NCBI RefSeq assembly: GCF_001190925.1
Contig: NZ_CP011072.1
Coordinates: forward strand, 3,162,001-3,226,000
Direction: 5' to 3'
DNA length: 64,000 nucleotides
DNA from: Azoarcus sp. CIB
GTDB taxonomy: Bacteria > Pseudomonadota > Gammaproteobacteria > Burkholderiales > Rhodocyclaceae
Shown: in pieces, positions 47,165 through 57,393 of the stretch
Layout of the letters: each line of letters begins with the position of its first letter
Position numbering within the stretch: position 1 is the stretch's first letter
Position numbers and translations under genes: made by a program
The notes under the pieces: generated by a model
What the model saw: only the letters and a program-made list of their open reading frames with translations
Told to the model about the DNA's origin: nothing
The model's database searches: none

Positions 47165-47228
47165 CCCCTCATTCCACCGGACCTTGCGCATAAAGCCGCG
47201 CAAGGTCCGGTGAATTCAAACGTTGAGG
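47159..47228 (+). repeat. attC site 1
   Basis: Inverse core GCCTAAC (47159-47165) and core GTTGAGG (47222-47228) enclose a perfect 15-base stem CACCGGACCTTGCGC / GCGCAAGGTCCGGTG with an eight-base loop. The stop codon TAA of cassette 1 is within the inverse core. Confidence 0.85.
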
Positions 47229-48990
47229 CTGTAGAAAAACCCCGGCCGCGGCGCACACGCCAATGCCTCCGGTATAATTCGGCGACGCCTCCCGGAGTTC
47301 CGCGATGCCCCGCTTCAAGACGCCCGACTATGGTCTCAAGATGATCCCGGTGGACTTCGACCGGCAGGTGATTGCGGGGAGCTTAGAGCACGCACTCTGT
47401 CATCTGGTCGACCACGAGATCGATCTTTCGGGGCTACACGCGCGCTGCCGCAATGACACGACGGGCGCGCCGGCGTTCTCACCGGCCGTGCTGCTCAAAA
47501 TCGTGCTGCTCGGATACTCGCGCGGGTTGGTGAGTTCGCGTGCGATCGCTACGGCCTGCCGCGACAACGTGCTGTTCATGGCGGTTTCGGGCGACAGCGC
47601 ACCGCACTTCACGACGATCGCCGGCTTCGTCGCCGAACTCGGTGACGAAGCGGCCCGGATCTTTGCCCGGGTGCTGATGATTTGCGATCGGCAAGGATTG
47701 ATCGGACGCGAACTCTTTGCCATCGATGGGGTGAAGCTTCCGGCCAACGCGAGCAAGGCCAGAAGCGGTACCCGTGCAGACTTCATGCGCGAGGCCGACA
47801 AGATGGAGACGGCGGTCAAGCGCATCATGGTCAGCCACGCCACGGCCGACATGAACGGCGAAGACGCCGAGGCCGCACGCGCGGCGCATACTGTGGAACG
47901 ACTCAAGGCCGAAGCGGCGAAGATCCGCGCCAGGCTGGACGCGCATCCCGACGAGCGGCGCAGCGCCAAAGGCAAACCGCGGCTGAGCAATCGCACCGAC
48001 AATGAGTCGGCCAAGATGGCTACCGGCAAAGGCGTGATCCAGGGCTACACCGGGGTGGCCGCGGTCGATGCGAAGAGCCAGATCGTCGTCGACGCCCAGG
48101 CGCACGGCACGGGCTCCGAGCAGGAACAGCTCCTGCCGGTGGTCGAGGCGACTGCGCCGTTCCGCACGCCCGACACGACGATCTGTGCCGACGCGGGCTA
48201 CCATTTGGAAGCGAACCTCAAGGCGCTGGCCGACGCCGGCATCGACGCCTACGTCTGCGACAACGAATACCGCAGCCGAGACGCCCGATATGCCGGGCAG
48301 GCGAGTCACAGCCCGATCCGCTGTGGGACAAACGGAAGGCGGACAAGAAGACGCGCTGCTTCCGGCCTGCCGATTTCACGCTGGCCGACGACGGCTCGCA
48401 CTGCGTCTGCCCGGCCGGCAAGAAGCTGTACTCGAACGGCTCGAACTGCACCTTTAACGGCTATGCGGCGATGAAGTTTCGCGGCGCCGAGCGCGACTGC
48501 GTGCCGTGCGTGCTGCGCGACCAGTGCCTGCGCACCCCCGACAAGACCAAGACGCGCCAGGTCGCCTTCTTCCAGGGCAAGCGCGCCAGTGAAGAGAGCC
48601 ACACCGAGCGGATGAAACGGCGGATCGACACCGACACCGGCAAGCGCATGATCACCGCGCGCTTTGCCACCGTCGAGCCGGTCTTCGGCAATCTGAGAAA
48701 CAACAAGCGGCTCCATCGCTTCACATTGCGCGGCCGATGCAAGGTCGACGGGCAGTGGAAGCTCTACTGCCTGGTGCACAACATCGAGAAGCTGGCGCAC
48801 CACGGGTATGCACAATGAGCGGGGCACGCCACGGCAGCACGCCGCTACGCATACGGGAGCACCGGGCGCGAACGACGGAAACCGAACGCATGACGGACTC
48901 AGGCTGATCCGGACCGCAAAATGACGAACAAGACATCGTCGGCTATCGCCGACACCGATCGCTTGCCCGGAAATCGGGTTTTCCTACACC
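47227..48990 (+). mobile_element. IS1182-type insertion sequence inside the integron array
   Basis: The element starts GGCTGTAGAAAAACCCC at the edge of attC 1 and ends with an imperfect inverted copy, GGGTTTTCCTACACC, at 48976-48990. It carries one transposase gene with a frame disruption. No target-site duplication is clear. Its GC content is that of the chromosome, unlike the cassettes. The trailing 170 bases after the transposase hold only a small GTCGGC/GCCGAC hairpin. Confidence 0.7.
47305..48818 (+). pseudogene. IS1182-family transposase, frameshifted
   Basis: The first frame (47305 to about 48320) encodes the DUF772-type N-terminus (FSPAVLLKIVLLGYSRGLVSSR) and the DDE part (GYTGVAAVDAKSQIVVDAQ, TTICADAGYH). 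The product continues, one frame back, from about 48310 to 48818 (PLWDKRKADKKTRCFRP, a Cys-rich stretch, then RMKRRIDTDTGKRMITARFATVEPVFGN). A -1 shift near 48300-48320 joins them. It is either an inactivating indel or a programmed frameshift. The second part includes the final Glu region of the DDE fold. Confidence 0.8.
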
Positions 48991-49008
48991 GTCGTTGGGG
49001 ATCTCGAT

Positions 49009-49998
49009 ATGACCGACATTCCTATCTTCGGAATGAACGTTCGTACATCGCTGTTTGTCGTGGCGCTTGTCGCTGTTACGCAATCGTCGCTTGCAGCAGA
49101 CGATGTAACCCCGATCTTGCGCGGCCATGCAGCGTGGGTAACAGCAATCGCGTTCTCGCCGGATGAAACGAAAGTCCTATCTAGTAGCGAAAGCGATGGA
49201 ATCCGATTCTGGGACGTCGCCTCCAATAAGGAACTGGCGCACTTCAACGCACACCACGTTGCTAATCTCTACCCGACCTTTGATGTGAAATTCACTCCCG
49301 ACGGAGCCTTTGCTGTTTCAGGCGGCCAAGACAAGGCCGTCGAGATTTGGAATTTGAAGACGCTGAGTAGCGCAATTCGGCTCCTAGAACATCCATGGGG
49401 GATCAATGCCGTTTCGGTATCTCCGCGAGGCGATACCATTCTCTCTGCGGGTCAAGGGGGCGCGTTGATACTTTGGAATCGCGCTACAGGGAAATCCATA
49501 TGCCAGCTGATCGGGCATGAGCGCATGTACGCGTTGACAAGTGTGGCCTTCTTCAATGACGGTAAGAATGCCATCTCTGCTAGCCAAGACAAAAGCATCC
49601 GAACGTGGGACTTATCGACATGTAAGCAGTTGTCGGCCATCCAAAGCAAAGCATACAAAGGCGGGCCACTTGCCATGGCGATAGGCAGCAATCTCGCGGT
49701 TTCCTACGGTATCGATCGGAAGACTCTAGTGGTCTGGGAGCTTACTACCGGCGTTGAATTTCGGAGAATGACCGGGCACACCATGGACGTCAGAGCAATA
49801 CGGTTTTCTCCAGATGGGCGACGCGTCATATCGGGCGGGCAGGACAGAAGGCTGCTTACGTGGGACGTGGCTACAGGAAAACTCGTCAAGGAGCAGATCG
49901 TGCCCACGGAAATCTCGTCGCTAACAGTATCTCGGACGGGGGCGGTGGCTTTGGTTGGTGGAAAGGACGGGACTATTTACCGCGCGTCGCTGCAGTGA
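49009..49998 (+). CDS. Gene cassette: exported WD40 beta-propeller protein
   Basis: 329 residues. A signal peptide is visible from the second Met (MNVRTSLFVVALVAVTQSSLA), so 49033 is an alternative start. The rest forms about seven WD40 blades, e.g. ILRGHAAWVTAIAFSPDETKVLSSS, DKSIRTWDLSTC, and DRRLLTWDVATGKL. It would be a seven-bladed propeller in the periplasm, for protein interaction; no catalytic domain is attached. The AT content is higher than the chromosome. An attC follows 8 bases after the stop. Confidence 0.85.
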   Translation: MTDIPIFGMNVRTSLFVVALVAVTQSSLAADDVTPILRGHAAWVTAIAFSPDETKVLSSSESDGIRFWDVASNKELAHFNAHHVANLYPTFDVKFTPDGAFAVSGGQDKAVEIWNLKTLSSAIRLLEHPWGINAVSVSPRGDTILSAGQGGALILWNRATGKSICQLIGHERMYALTSVAFFNDGKNAISASQDKSIRTWDLSTCKQLSAIQSKAYKGGPLAMAIGSNLAVSYGIDRKTLVVWELTTGVEFRRMTGHTMDVRAIRFSPDGRRVISGGQDRRLLTWDVATGKLVKEQIVPTEISSLTVSRTGAVALVGGKDGTIYRASLQ

Positions 49999-50005
49999 AG
50001 CCGAT

Positions 50006-50068
50006 TCCTAACCCGCCGCTCCAAGGGACGCGCCGCAAGCGGCGCGCCCCTGAGCTAGCACGTTAAGC
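50006..50068 (+). repeat. attC site 2
   Basis: TCCTAAC (50006-50012) and GTTAAGC (50062-50068) flank a stem built on CGCGCCGC-AA-GCGGCGCG. The RDD-gene ATG follows directly on the core. Confidence 0.85.
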
Positions 50069-50569
50069 ATGAACGATCCACATTATCGCGAAGGAGAAAA
50101 CGACTTGGACAATACTGAACTGGAATACGCAGGGTTTTGGGCGCGTACTGGGGCTACGTTAATCGACACACTGCTACTAATGCTTATAACCTTTCCCGCA
50201 CTCATCGGAATCTACGGCTGGGGTTACTTTGATGCAGAGCAATCTGGCATCGTTGCGGGGCCGGCCGACTTCCTGATCTCATGGGTCCTTCCGGCAATTG
50301 CAATCATTACGTTCTGGATCATGAAGCAGGCCACTCCGGGAAAAATGGCAATCTCCGCGCGAATCGTCGACGCAGCATCAGGCCAGGCCGCTTCACCAGG
50401 CCAACTTGTCGGACGCTATTTCGCATACATAGTTTCAGCCGTTCCTTTCGGCCTTGGCATCCTTTGGGTAGCCTTCGATCGTAAGAAGCAGGGGTGGCAC
50501 GACAAACTCGCTGGAACGGTCGTTATCCGCAGCGCGAAAAGGGGTCCAGACCCAGTGAGCTTCAATTAA
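50069..50569 (+). CDS. Gene cassette: RDD-family membrane protein
   Basis: 166 residues. The RDD signature is present: AGFWARTGATLIDTLLLMLI with the Arg/Asp motif, ATPGKMAISARIVDAASGQ, and KKQGWHDKLAGTVVI at the end. There are three membrane helices. RDD proteins are often cassette-borne; some may transport ions, but no specific role is known. The ATG abuts attC 2. Confidence 0.9.
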   Translation: MNDPHYREGENDLDNTELEYAGFWARTGATLIDTLLLMLITFPALIGIYGWGYFDAEQSGIVAGPADFLISWVLPAIAIITFWIMKQATPGKMAISARIVDAASGQAASPGQLVGRYFAYIVSAVPFGLGILWVAFDRKKQGWHDKLAGTVVIRSAKRGPDPVSFN

Positions 50570-50583
50570 TCATCCCCCGTGAA

Positions 50584-50652
50584 GCCTTACATGGCGCTCA
50601 GCCCCGCTCTCTTCGGTCGCTGGGCGCTGCGCCGGCTAACTCTAGGTTAGGC
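50584..50652 (+). repeat. attC site 3
   Basis: GCCTTAC (50584-50590) and GTTAGGC (50646-50652) flank an imperfect stem (GGCGCTCAGCC with GCTGGGCGC). The inverse core has one mismatch to RYYYAAC. Confidence 0.75.
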
Positions 50653-50656
50653 ACTC

Positions 50657-50980
50657 ATGGATATCGAACCCAAAACTCTTGGCGTTTCGCTCCAGAGAAG
50701 GCATTGGTCGCCGTATTGGTTTGCTCTCGCATGCGCCGGTCTCGGTACAGTGACGATTCACCCGACCAGCGTGTCAGAATGGATCGTCGCGCTTAGCATC
50801 GTCGGGCCAGCTTTTTGGGTCTCGTTCGGTGGCCCGTACTGTGTCTATCGTTGGCAGCAGCATTCCCTTCGAATTGTGCGAGGGCTTGTTGGCCTTCTTC
50901 GTTTGGCATTCGTAGCGATTGTGCTTTGGTATGTCGCGCCCTTCGCTGTATCTTTCATCAATAGCGTGCTCCATGCCTGA
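50657..50980 (+). CDS. Gene cassette: small membrane protein
   Basis: 107 residues beginning MDIEPKTLGVSLQRRHWSPY, with about three hydrophobic helices (YWFALACAGLGTVTI; IVALSIVGPAFWVSF; LRLAFVAIVLWYVAPFAV). I recognise no family. Its stop lies within the following attC-like sequence. Confidence 0.65.
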   Translation: MDIEPKTLGVSLQRRHWSPYWFALACAGLGTVTIHPTSVSEWIVALSIVGPAFWVSFGGPYCVYRWQQHSLRIVRGLVGLLRLAFVAIVLWYVAPFAVSFINSVLHA

Positions 50981-51042
50981 ACCTGCAATCAACCGGACGT
51001 GATGAACTGCGCTTTTGCAGTCCAGTTATTTCCACGCTAGCC
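50975..51042 (+). repeat. Possible degenerate attC (site 4)
   Basis: GCCTGAAC at the end of the preceding gene and GCTAGCC at 51036-51042 could be degenerate cores, with ACTGC-GCTTTT-GCAGT as an internal stem. The fit is poor; the position between two cassette genes is the main argument. Confidence 0.35.
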
Positions 51043-51052
51043 AGCAGCACCC

Positions 51053-51721
51053 ATGCCCCTACCGTTTTCCGCTGAGCAGTTCTACGAGGTCTTCCGTGCA
51101 TACAATGACGCGGTATGGCCAGCGCAAGTGCTTCTGCTCGCTCTCGCGGTTACGGCACTTACGCTTGTGATCTGGCCGCGTACCTGGTCCGGCGTGGTGA
51201 TCGCGGGCATTCTCGGGGTCCTGTGGGCGTGGCTAGCGCTTGCATACCACTTGGCGTTCTTCTCGCGTATCAATCCGCTTGCTTACGTGTTTTCTGGAGC
51301 GTCATTTGCGGGCGCATTGACCTTTCTGTGGCAGGGGGTCGTCCGGCGCCGACTTCGCTTCTCGTGGCAAGGAGGCGCTCGTTCAATTGTTGGTTTGGCT
51401 CTGGTGGTTTTCGCGCTCGTCGTTTATCCGCTCTGGTCTTGGTACGCCGGGCATTCCTACCCGTACATGCCAACCTTTGGCCTGCCTTGCCCAACCACGC
51501 TATTCACTATCGGCCTGTTGGCGTTCCTCGTGCCAAGCTATCCGAGAAGCCCTTTCGTTGTGCCGGTACTGTGGTGCTTCGTCGGCGCTCAGGCTGCATT
51601 CTTGCTCGGGGTACCTCAAGATTTTTCCTTGTTTGTTGCCGGCGTGTTTGGCCTGGTGCTTCTGGCCAGATCGAAGGCTTCGGTCTCGGCCGGGCGGTCT
51701 GTCGATGAATCTGCCGGTTAA
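51053..51721 (+). CDS. Gene cassette: DUF6064-like membrane protein
   Basis: 222 residues with about six membrane helices. The N-terminus PLPFSAEQFYEVFRAYNDAVWPAQVLLLAL resembles the DUF6064 family start (F..YN..VWP), seen in several bacteria, function unknown. Its TAA stop forms part of the next attC. Confidence 0.65.
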   Translation: MPLPFSAEQFYEVFRAYNDAVWPAQVLLLALAVTALTLVIWPRTWSGVVIAGILGVLWAWLALAYHLAFFSRINPLAYVFSGASFAGALTFLWQGVVRRRLRFSWQGGARSIVGLALVVFALVVYPLWSWYAGHSYPYMPTFGLPCPTTLFTIGLLAFLVPSYPRSPFVVPVLWCFVGAQAAFLLGVPQDFSLFVAGVFGLVLLARSKASVSAGRSVDESAG

Positions 51722-51782
51722 CGCTGCGGCGCGGGGCCTGGCGCATTAAGCCACGCCAAGCCCCCTCCCTTGAACGTTATAA
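51716..51782 (+). repeat. attC site 5, end of the array
   Basis: GGTTAAC (51716-51722) and a degenerate core GTTATAA (51776-51782) flank a stem GGGGCCTGGCG / CGCCAAGCCCC around an ATTAAGC-type loop. The chromosome resumes after it: a MarR gene begins 32 bases later. Confidence 0.7.
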
Positions 51783-51814
51783 TCAGCGCAACTTATTATC
51801 ACGACGATCATTCC

Positions 51815-52243
51815 GTGACGCGCATCGAACTTGGTTTCAGCCTCCTGCTTGCAGACGCCGCACGCCTGATGCGGCATTCCTTCACGGCTGGCCTGCAGGG
51901 CAGCCCTCTCACGCTCGCACGGGCGAGGATGTTGATTCATCTGGAGCGCAACGAAGGGATCCGGCAGGTGGATCTGGCGGAGTTGCTGGAGATCCAGCCG
52001 ATGACGCTGGTGCGCATGATCGACCAGCTGACATCGGAAGGGCTGGTCGAGCGGCGCACTGACCCGGCGGACCGGCGAGCGCACCGCCTGTATCTGACCG
52101 ACGCGGCCCGGCCGCAACTCGACATCATCGCGGAGGCCGGCACGGCGGTGCGGGAAAAGGCGCTCGTGGGGCTGGACGAGGCCGAGCAGGCGCAGCTGAT
52201 CGGCGCGCTGCAGAAGGTGTGCCGGAACCTGTCCGGCAGCTGA
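51815..52243 (+). CDS. MarR-family regulator
   Basis: 142 residues. The winged helix is in IRQVDLAELLEIQPMTLVRMIDQLTSEGLVERRTDPADRRAHRLYLT. I chose the GTG at 51815 (VTRIELGFSLLL); a TTG at 51770 would run into the attC. It is convergent with the sigma54 regulator gene. Its promoter region has been replaced or shortened by the integron end; ATAATC/TTATTATCAC repeats before the start may be operator sequence. Confidence 0.85.
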   Translation: MTRIELGFSLLLADAARLMRHSFTAGLQGSPLTLARARMLIHLERNEGIRQVDLAELLEIQPMTLVRMIDQLTSEGLVERRTDPADRRAHRLYLTDAARPQLDIIAEAGTAVREKALVGLDEAEQAQLIGALQKVCRNLSGS

Positions 52244-52259
52244 GTTTTCCCGGGACGGC

Positions 52260-53623
<1,364 letters not shown>

Positions 53624-53627
<4 letters not shown>

Positions 53628-55777
53628 TGCATGCTTGCCTCGGCGCCGCCGTCGGAGCCCGCCTCGTCGGCGGGCAGATGGATGCGGAACCACGCGCCGC
53701 CCTCGGGGCGGTTGCCGCATTCGATGCGCCCGCCCAGTTCGGACATGATCCCGTAGCAGATCGACAGGCCCAGCCCGGTGCCGCGCCCGGGCGCCTTGGT
53801 GGTGAAGAAGGGATCGAAGACGTGGTCGATGACGCCCGACGCGAGGCCGGGGCCCTCGTCGAGCACGTCGAGCTCCACCGCGCCGCCCGCCGGGTGCAGC
53901 ACGACGACGACCCGGCCCCGGCCGTCCATCGCGTCGCGGGCGTTCTTCACGAGGTTGCGCAACACCTGGTCGAGCAGCGTGGGGTTCGTCGCGACCGCCG
54001 GCAGCGGCCCTTCCGTGCGCAGTTCGACGTCGAGCCCGCGGGTCAGGCCGAGCTCGCGGTACGAATCGAGGCGCTCGCGCACGAGCATCGCGACGTCGAC
54101 GACTTCCAGCGGGACTGCCTGCTTGCGCGAGAACAGCAGCAGGTTGTCGGTGATCGCCTTGCAACGCTGCGCCTGTTCCTGGATGGTGGTGAGCCCCTGG
54201 CGCAGCACGTCGAAGTCGGGATTCGACTGCGCCCCGGGGATCGACTCCATCAGCGCCTGCAGTTCCTCGGCAAAGCCGGAGACGAGGCCGAGCGGGTTGT
54301 TGATCTCGTGCGCGATGCCCGACGCGAACTGCCCGAGCGCGCTGAGCCGGTTGGCCTGCGCGAGCTGGCGCTCCATCTCGCGCCGTGCCGTGATGTCGCG
54401 TGCGACGCCGATCACGCCTTCGGGGCGCCCGTCGGTGGACAGCACAGCGGAGCTGACCTCCAGCAGGCGGTTCGGCGCACCGCCCGGCGCGACCATGATC
54501 TCGAACGGCGGTCCGCCCTCCCCCGCCAGGCGCCGGCGGAAGTCGCGCTCGACGCGCAGCGCCGACGAATGCAGCATCAGCTCGCCGCAGCTGCGCCCGA
54601 TGGCGCGATCCGCGGGCACGCCCAGCAGTTCGGCCATGCGTGCGTTGACGAAGCTGAAGCGCCCGTCGAGATCGAGGACATATACGGCGTCGTTGATGAT
54701 GTCCTGGATCTGCTGCTCGCGGTTTTCCAGGCGCGCGGCGTACTCGGTGAGCTTGCGCTCGCGCTCCTGCTGCGCGGTGATGTCGATGGCGAGCCCGCTG
54801 TAGCCGACAATCTTGTCGTCCTTGAACACCGGTTCGACCTGCAGGCGCATCGGCACCGGCCGCCCCGCGGCATCGCGCATCACGACGTCGAGCCGCGTGG
54901 CCGCCCGCGCGTTGGCGATGCTCTTGAGGAAGTTGGACGCCGCGACGTGGTATTCGGGCAGCACGAGGTCGCGCAGGCGCATGTTCGGCAGCTGTTCCGG
55001 GGTGATGCCCAGCCGCGTGCGCCCGGCCTTGTTGAGCTGCAGCATGCGGCCCGAGACGTGCAGCGCGAACACCATCTCGGGTAGGTCCTCGATCAGGTTG
55101 CGGTAGCGCTGTTCCGACGCTTCGAGCTCGCGCGTGCGCTCGTACACCTTGCCTTCGAGGACGTTGATGCGGTCCTTGATGTTGAGGGGCTGGAAGTACT
55201 TGCGCAGGCCTTCGAATTCCGGCGCGCAGTCCGCGGCGTTCATCAGCGTCCACGAACAGTGCTCGTCGCCGCGCCCCTCGCATTCGTGCTCGACGCAGAT
55301 CATGTCGGTCTGGAACACGTAGGACGCGAAGCCCGACGCATAGCCGGCGAGCGTCCAGCACACCGCCTCGTCGGAGCGCCCGAACAGGCGCAGGTGCTGC
55401 TCGGCCTCGTAGGAGCGGCGCCAGTGGCCGCTCATGCGGTAATGCCCGCGCTTGTGGTCGACCTCGACCGCCTGGGTCTCGACTTCGGCGATGCCCGAGA
55501 ACATATGCACCCGCGGCCCGCCGCGGACGAACTCCTCCAGCGTGTCGGGGTGCATGAAGCCGGGCAGCAGGCCGGCGTCCTCGAAGCCGCAACTGAAACC
55601 GTAGCGCGTCAGGATCACCTTCGCGATGTCGGCGCCGAGCGTCTCGACCAGCTCCTTGCGCAGCGCGCCCATCGCGTCGGTGTGCAGCAGGATCGCGCGC
55701 CGGCCGCTGAACTGTATCGCCCCGCTGTCGGGCGAAAACTCCACCAGGGAGTAGAAATCCAGCTGATCGGCGCGCAT
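53624..55777 (-). CDS. Sensor histidine kinase with XylR_N and V4R domains (PcrS-like)
   Basis: 717 residues. Residues 1 to about 105 form an XylR_N effector domain (DAMGALRKELVETLGADIAKVILTRYGF). A V4R domain with a Cys/His-rich end follows (CVEHECEGRGDEHCSW). Next come PAS domains, a HisKA box (SALGQFASGIAHEINNPLGLV), and an HATPase (LVKNARDAMDGRG, GTGLGLSICYGIMSELGGR). No membrane helix is seen, so it senses a cytoplasmic aromatic. The XylR_N-V4R start is the effector unit of sigma54 regulators such as DmpR, here joined to a kinase. Confidence 0.88.
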
Positions 55778-55890
55778 CTTGTCCCGGTCCTCACGACTCA
55801 GGTCGGGATCATATCCCGATTATCCGGTCCGGCACCCGCCGCATCGCGCCGGAGCCGGGCCGGAATCATTCGGGATACCGCACCGCGCGC

Positions 55891-57282
55891 TCAGTGCGCG
55901 CCCTGCACTTGCTGCTTGAGATAAGGCGCTCCTTCGGCTTGTGCCTCGCCTTGCTCGGGAGCCGTTTCCGGATGGAAGAACTGCTTGAGGATCAGCGCCG
56001 TCATGGCCAGCAGGCCGGGGATGGCGACCACCATGAACACCTCGCTGATGCCGAGTTTCCGGCGTGCGAGTTCCGCCACCAGGAAGGACCCGGCAATCCC
56101 GCCGAATCGGCCGATGCCGAGCATCCACGCCACCCCTGTGGCGCGCCCCTGCGTCGGGTAGAACGTGGCCGCGAGCGCCGGCATCGACACTTGCGCGGCG
56201 TTCATCATCGTCCCGGCGAGGAACACCACGACCACCAGCGCGCCGACGTTGCCGACCACCTGCCCGATCGAATACACGGAGACCGCGGTGAGTGCGTACG
56301 CGATGGCGACGATGCGGTTGCCGTTGAAGCGGTCCATCAGCCAGCCGACGAACACCGCCGCGCAACCGCCGAGTGGGAACAGCGCGGAGATCAGCGTGGC
56401 CGTCTTGGGATCGAGACCGGCCTCCTTGAACAGGATGGGCATCCAGTTGATCAGCGCATAGAAGATCACCAGCCCCATGAAATAGGCGAGCCACAGCATC
56501 ACCGACCCGACCACGCGGGAGCGCGACAGCACCACGCCCAGCCCGCTCTTGCCGTCGGCGACGGCGACCGTCTCGGTGAGGCAGAACGAGCGGGCACCGG
56601 CTGCAGCGGCAGAGATGCGGCCAAGCACGGCACGGATCCGATCCGTCGACACGCCCTTTGCCACCATGTAGCGAACCGACTCCGGCAACCAGATCAGCAT
56701 CACCGCAACCAGCACGATGGGAGCGATCCCGCCGAGCACCAGCACGCTGCGCCAGCCGAATTGCGGGATCATCCACGCCGCCAGGAAACCGCCCAGTGCC
56801 GCGCCGAGCGGGAAACCGGAGAACATCGCCGTGGTGATCAACGCGCGACGTTTCGTCGGGGAATATTCGCTGATCAGCGTCACCGCGTTGGGCATCGCCG
56901 CCCCCAGGCCGAGCCCGGTAAGAAAACGCAGGACCGTGAGGCTCTGCAGATCGGCGGCGAACGCCGACACCAGGCTCGCGACCGCGAACACCAGCACCGC
57001 CACGTTCAGCACCAGCCTGCGCCCCACACGGTCCGCCAGCGGGCCCGACACCAGCGCCCCGCCCGCAAGCCCGAACAGCGCCGCGCTCAGCACCGGCGCG
57101 AGGTCCGGCTTGGTGACGCCCCATTCCTGGATGAGCGAGGGCGCAATGTAGCCGATCGCCGCGGTGTCGAACCCATCCAGCAGCACGATCAGGAAACACA
57201 GGACGAAGATGAGCCACTGGAAGCCGGAAAAGGCCTGGTGGTCTATGAAGGACTGAACATCGACGGCGTCTTTACTGGACAC
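55891..57282 (-). CDS. MFS transporter, aromatic acid:H+ symporter (AAHS) family
   Basis: 463 residues, 12 membrane helices. The family mark LDGFDTAAIGYIAPSLIQEWG is in helix 1, with GPLADRVGRRLVLNVAVLVF in loop 2-3. AAHS proteins import aromatic acids such as 4-hydroxybenzoate and benzoate. The GTG at 57282 is chosen for GAGGAGA upstream. Its stop is 113 bases before the kinase gene, so kinase and regulator may share its transcript. Confidence 0.88.
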   Translation of the reverse strand: MSSKDAVDVQSFIDHQAFSGFQWLIFVLCFLIVLLDGFDTAAIGYIAPSLIQEWGVTKPDLAPVLSAALFGLAGGALVSGPLADRVGRRLVLNVAVLVFAVASLVSAFAADLQSLTVLRFLTGLGLGAAMPNAVTLISEYSPTKRRALITTAMFSGFPLGAALGGFLAAWMIPQFGWRSVLVLGGIAPIVLVAVMLIWLPESVRYMVAKGVSTDRIRAVLGRISAAAAGARSFCLTETVAVADGKSGLGVVLSRSRVVGSVMLWLAYFMGLVIFYALINWMPILFKEAGLDPKTATLISALFPLGGCAAVFVGWLMDRFNGNRIVAIAYALTAVSVYSIGQVVGNVGALVVVVFLAGTMMNAAQVSMPALAATFYPTQGRATGVAWMLGIGRFGGIAGSFLVAELARRKLGISEVFMVVAIPGLLAMTALILKQFFHPETAPEQGEAQAEGAPYLKQQVQGAH

Positions 57283-57393
57283 GTTTGTCTCCTCGGTGGC
57301 CGGATGGTTTAGCGGCTGCGGGGTGGCCTTCCCGCGACAACCTCTTTGCTGCAAGAGGGCGTGCCCCGCTCGGGGGCCGCCCGAGTCTGTTCG

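Noticed and set aside
48993-48999. GTTGGGG after the IS right end as another attC core
   Set aside because: There is no matching inverse core or stem upstream, only a short GTCGGC/GCCGAC hairpin. It is kept as a remark, not as a site.
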